Assembly: GCF_000225345.1 (NCBI RefSeq)
Contig: NC_015977.1
Location: forward strand, 2,587,501-2,651,500
Length of the DNA stretch: 64,000 nt
Direction: 5' to 3'
Source of the DNA: Roseburia hominis A2-183
Lineage (GTDB): Bacteria > Bacillota > Clostridia > Lachnospirales > Lachnospiraceae
Below, in pieces: positions 61,350-64,000 of the stretch. Position numbers and translations under genes: made by a program. Each line of letters begins with the position of its first letter. Positions within the stretch are counted from its first letter, which is position 1. The notes beneath the pieces are model-generated. The model did no database searches, was not told the DNA's origin, and saw nothing but the letters and a program-made list of their open reading frames with translations.

Positions 61350-64000
61350 TTAATTCTGTTTTAATTTATTTACCATATCAACAATCTGATATCCATAATT
61401 ATTTGCTGTTGCCCAGCCTTTTCCGTATGGGTTCTGTTGTATTCCAAGCCATTCGACATATGGCGCTGTTCCTCTTGTCACGTACCGGAATCTGGAATCA
61501 ACACAGATATTATTCAAACTGTCTGTATTGGCGTATGCCTTTAAATGCTGTACCTGGGCACGGATTCCTGTTCTGACATCCGGATATGATTCCCCCCTCA
61601 CGCCAGGCCCCGTGCTCCCCATTCCTGCAAAATTATACTGTTCTATCTGAACATTTCCTCCATACCGCAAAAAGCCGGTTTCTTTCATTGCCTGACAGAA
61701 TGCAACCTCCGCTTTGATTCCTTCCGCCCGGCACTCCTCGATATAGATCTGGCAGAATGCCTGTATGGTCGATGCCTCTGTATTCTGGTAGAAAGACGGA
61801 TAAACTGCTTTTGTATTATAATAGTTTACCATCTGCTGTACCGTCACAGATGTCGAACCGCTGATGGGATGCAGCAGGTTTGTAACCTGAATCATGGAGC
61901 ATGTCACACGCCCTGCACATAATGCGATTCCATTATTGTCATATACATATGCGTCCGCATAATATGTTCCTGTATTATTGGAATGATTCCGCACATCTGC
62001 CCCAATGACGTAGCTTCCGTCACTGTTATGTGTCGCATCATACCAGACCAGATCCGACTGGTTTCCGGCTGACCATACTGCAACCTTTACCGAAGCAATT
62101 CCCGCCGGCGACGTTGCCCCAGACACTTTTACGCCAAAAGTTCCATCTGACTCATTATAATTTACAAGATTAACCGCAGAAGCGCTTGGTCCCTGTACGG
62201 TAAACTTAATGCTCGCCATCGGCACATAATTGTTCTGGCTGTCTATCGCATATGTATCCGCCTCATAAACGCCTGCTGTTTTATGATTGGAGAGTAGGAA
62301 GCTGTTCACCCATACACCAGAGGAGGTGTTGGATGCCTCATACCATCTGAGGTCATCCTGTCCGCCGGTCTCACTCCAGACAGCAAAATAAACTTTTTTT
62401 ACTCCTCCCTGCAATCCCACATTATTGGCTACCAGATTACAGTTTCTTCCATCCGCCTGTATTCCCACCTGCATGGTTGTTGTCGGAACATTGATTGTTG
62501 CAGAGGTCGACCCGGTAAATTTGTATACACCATTTCCTGCTGTCACATAAGTATGTATCGTATATTTTCCATAATTATAGCCATGATTCTTTATATTTAC
62601 CTGTGCAGCATAACTTCCATCGCTCTGTCTTGTCGCTGTATACCAGTAAATATCACTCTGATCTGCCTTGCTCCATACCGGAACCTGTACTTTGCTTACC
62701 CCCGATGGTGCTGTAATCCCCGACAGGAATACATCAAATGTTCCTGTTCCGTTATTCAGATTCTTTACCTGTATCTTCTGTACGGACATATAAGACACAT
62801 TAAACGTGGTATTTCCCATAAATACACGGTTACCATTCCGGTCTACTCCATACAGATGCACCTGATATACCCCTTCGCTCTTATGGCTGCTAATCGATAT
62901 ATCTGTTTTCCATGTGCCTTCTCTTGTTTTTGCTGCCTGGTACCAGATCAGATCATCCTGCCCGCCGGCCTCACTCCAGACTGCAAAATAAACTCCCTGT
63001 ACTCCACCTGCCAGAGCAACGTTTTCCGCTGTTATGCTGCTGGTTTTTTCATCGGATGACAGCACCGCCCGCACACTCGCACTTGGTAGATTTACCTGTA
63101 CCGATACGGCTCCTGTAAACTGATAAATTCCATTTCCTGCTGTCATTCCAGTCGCAACTGTATATTTTCCATAATTATAATCATGATTTTTCAGGTTTAC
63201 CTGAACTGCATACGTTCCATCGCTCTGTCTTGCCGCCGTATACCAGTAAATATCACTCTGGTCATCCTTACTCCATACCGGAACCTGCAATTTACTTACA
63301 CCGGATGGCGACTGGATTCCGGAAAAGAACACATCAAACGTTCCACTCGCCGGCAGCAGATTCTTTACCTGTATCGTCTGGATTTTTAAACTTGAAACCT
63401 GGAACGTGGTCGTTCCCAGTACCGTTCTCTTACCTGTACTGTCTTCACCATAAGCATGAACCTGATATGTCCCGGCCGTTTTATGGCTGCTAATCAAAAT
63501 ATCCCGATCCCACTTCCGATCAGAGCTTTTTTCTGCGGCATACCATACCAGATCATCCTGTCCGCCTTCTTCACTCCAGACTGCAAAATAAACCTTCTGC
63601 ACGCCTCCCGGCATCTGCACTCCGCTTGCTGACAGGCTGCATGTTTTTTCATCGGATGACAATACTGCACTGACTGTTGCCTGCAGTGGATAAATGGACG
63701 TACTTGTTGATCCTGTAAACTTATATACTCCGTTTCCAGCCGTCACATAGGTATGAATAGTATACTTACCATAGTTATAATCATGGTTTGAAATCTCCAC
63801 ATGCGCTATGTAAGTTCCATCTGCCTGCTTTGCCGCGGTATACCAGTGAATATCACTCTGGTCACTCTTACTCCATACCGGAACCTGTACCGTGTGAACC
63901 CCGGATGGTGAAACAAATCCGGATACCACAACATCAAAACTTCCATTGACCGCATCTACATTTTTTGCCTGAATTTTCTGGACACTGATGGAAGAAACAT
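61350..64000 (-). CDS. Secreted repeat protein with C-terminal glucosaminidase-like domain (partial, 5' end beyond window)
   Basis: The frame is open to the right edge, so at least 880 residues are visible and the N-terminus is missing. About seven GBS-Bsp-like repeats alternate between type 1 (YFAVWSEEGGQDDLVWY) and type 2 (VPVWSKSDQSDIHWY), each about 95-100 residues. After a junction near the SGSTSVTVQQMVNYY segment comes a roughly 150-residue mannosyl-glycoprotein endo-beta-N-acetylglucosaminidase-like domain (EGIKAEVAFCQAMKETGFL with the catalytic Glu, YNFAGMGS, VRTGIRAQVQHLKAYA). Probably a cell-wall hydrolase. It shares repeats with the transglutaminase protein 152 bp downstream. Confidence 0.88.
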   Translation of the reverse strand, partial: VSSISVQKIQAKNVDAVNGSFDVVVSGFVSPSGVHTVQVPVWSKSDQSDIHWYTAAKQADGTYIAHVEISNHDYNYGKYTIHTYVTAGNGVYKFTGSTSTSIYPLQATVSAVLSSDEKTCSLSASGVQMPGGVQKVYFAVWSEEGGQDDLVWYAAEKSSDRKWDRDILISSHKTAGTYQVHAYGEDSTGKRTVLGTTTFQVSSLKIQTIQVKNLLPASGTFDVFFSGIQSPSGVSKLQVPVWSKDDQSDIYWYTAARQSDGTYAVQVNLKNHDYNYGKYTVATGMTAGNGIYQFTGAVSVQVNLPSASVRAVLSSDEKTSSITAENVALAGGVQGVYFAVWSEAGGQDDLIWYQAAKTREGTWKTDISISSHKSEGVYQVHLYGVDRNGNRVFMGNTTFNVSYMSVQKIQVKNLNNGTGTFDVFLSGITAPSGVSKVQVPVWSKADQSDIYWYTATRQSDGSYAAQVNIKNHGYNYGKYTIHTYVTAGNGVYKFTGSTSATINVPTTTMQVGIQADGRNCNLVANNVGLQGGVKKVYFAVWSETGGQDDLRWYEASNTSSGVWVNSFLLSNHKTAGVYEADTYAIDSQNNYVPMASIKFTVQGPSASAVNLVNYNESDGTFGVKVSGATSPAGIASVKVAVWSAGNQSDLVWYDATHNSDGSYVIGADVRNHSNNTGTYYADAYVYDNNGIALCAGRVTCSMIQVTNLLHPISGSTSVTVQQMVNYYNTKAVYPSFYQNTEASTIQAFCQIYIEECRAEGIKAEVAFCQAMKETGFLRYGGNVQIEQYNFAGMGSTGPGVRGESYPDVRTGIRAQVQHLKAYANTDSLNNICVDSRFRYVTRGTAPYVEWLGIQQNPYGKGWATANNYGYQIVDMVNKLKQN

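Noticed and set aside
58430..64000. Possible CRISPR-like or satellite array because of recurring DNA segments
   Set aside because: The recurrence follows about 300-bp coding units of protein repeats in a continuous frame, without spacers.

Overview
The window looks like a chromosomal segment of an anaerobic gut Firmicute of the Clostridia, most likely a Lachnospiraceae member (Roseburia/Agathobacter-like). This is an inference from strong AGGAGG-type ribosome sites, sigma-A promoters, a crotonase of the butyrate-pathway type, a YerB-like lipoprotein, LCP and GtrA/GtrB-type proteins, and proteins with GBS-Bsp-like repeats. No rRNA, tRNA or CRISPR array was seen.

Layout. 1-6.4 kb is a core block: a PLP aminotransferase cut by the left edge, a crotonase, proC, a GH13 alpha-amylase-family protein and a membrane-anchored HtrA protease. 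From 6.5 to 46.3 kb lies a large surface-polysaccharide region, mostly on the minus strand. It contains a membrane sugar-transferase-like protein, many GT2 glycosyltransferases (two with tandem GT2 domains), a tiny zinc-ribbon protein, an LCP ligase, a polyprenyl-phosphate sugar phosphotransferase, a gtrA/gtrB/gtrII-type side-chain cassette, a PLP decarboxylase/ATP-grasp pair, a GDP-fucose module (manC, gmd, fcl), three predicted fucosyltransferases, a PglK-type ABC flippase, a WecG/TagA transferase, a DegT aminotransferase and six predicted O-acyltransferases. An AraC regulator is divergent from gmd. A ComEC-like MBL lipoprotein and a BlaI/BlaR1 pair interrupt the region at 18.4-21.3 kb. Together these genes are consistent with a fucosylated, heavily O-acetylated polymer with lipid-linked side-branch addition.

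46.5-49.7 kb has a GT-D-type glycosyltransferase, a DUF3048 lipoprotein and another GtrB-like GT2. 49.8-58.4 kb is AT-richer accessory DNA. It holds a small BlaI-like protein, an HTH-TPR (RNPP-like) regulator whose 3' end overlaps a convergent 45-codon secreted-peptide gene, a decayed PD-(D/E)XK nuclease gene, a SIR2-STAND-TPR protein resembling the Avs5 type of phage defence, a four-helix membrane protein and a decayed IS66 element (55843-58405). 58.4-64 kb holds two large secreted proteins of alternating GBS-Bsp-like repeats, one with a transglutaminase domain and one with a C-terminal glucosaminidase-like domain. The IS66 end truncates the first and supplies its stop codon.

The most novel-looking items are: (1) the regulator/peptide pair, with a perfect 24-bp hairpin that would make the regulator transcript antisense to the peptide gene; (2) two large near-palindromic intergenic elements (4364-4813 and 39518-40114) that are homologous to each other, lie in opposite orientation and both sit between convergent genes; (3) the SIR2-STAND gene with a dyad centred on its -10 box.
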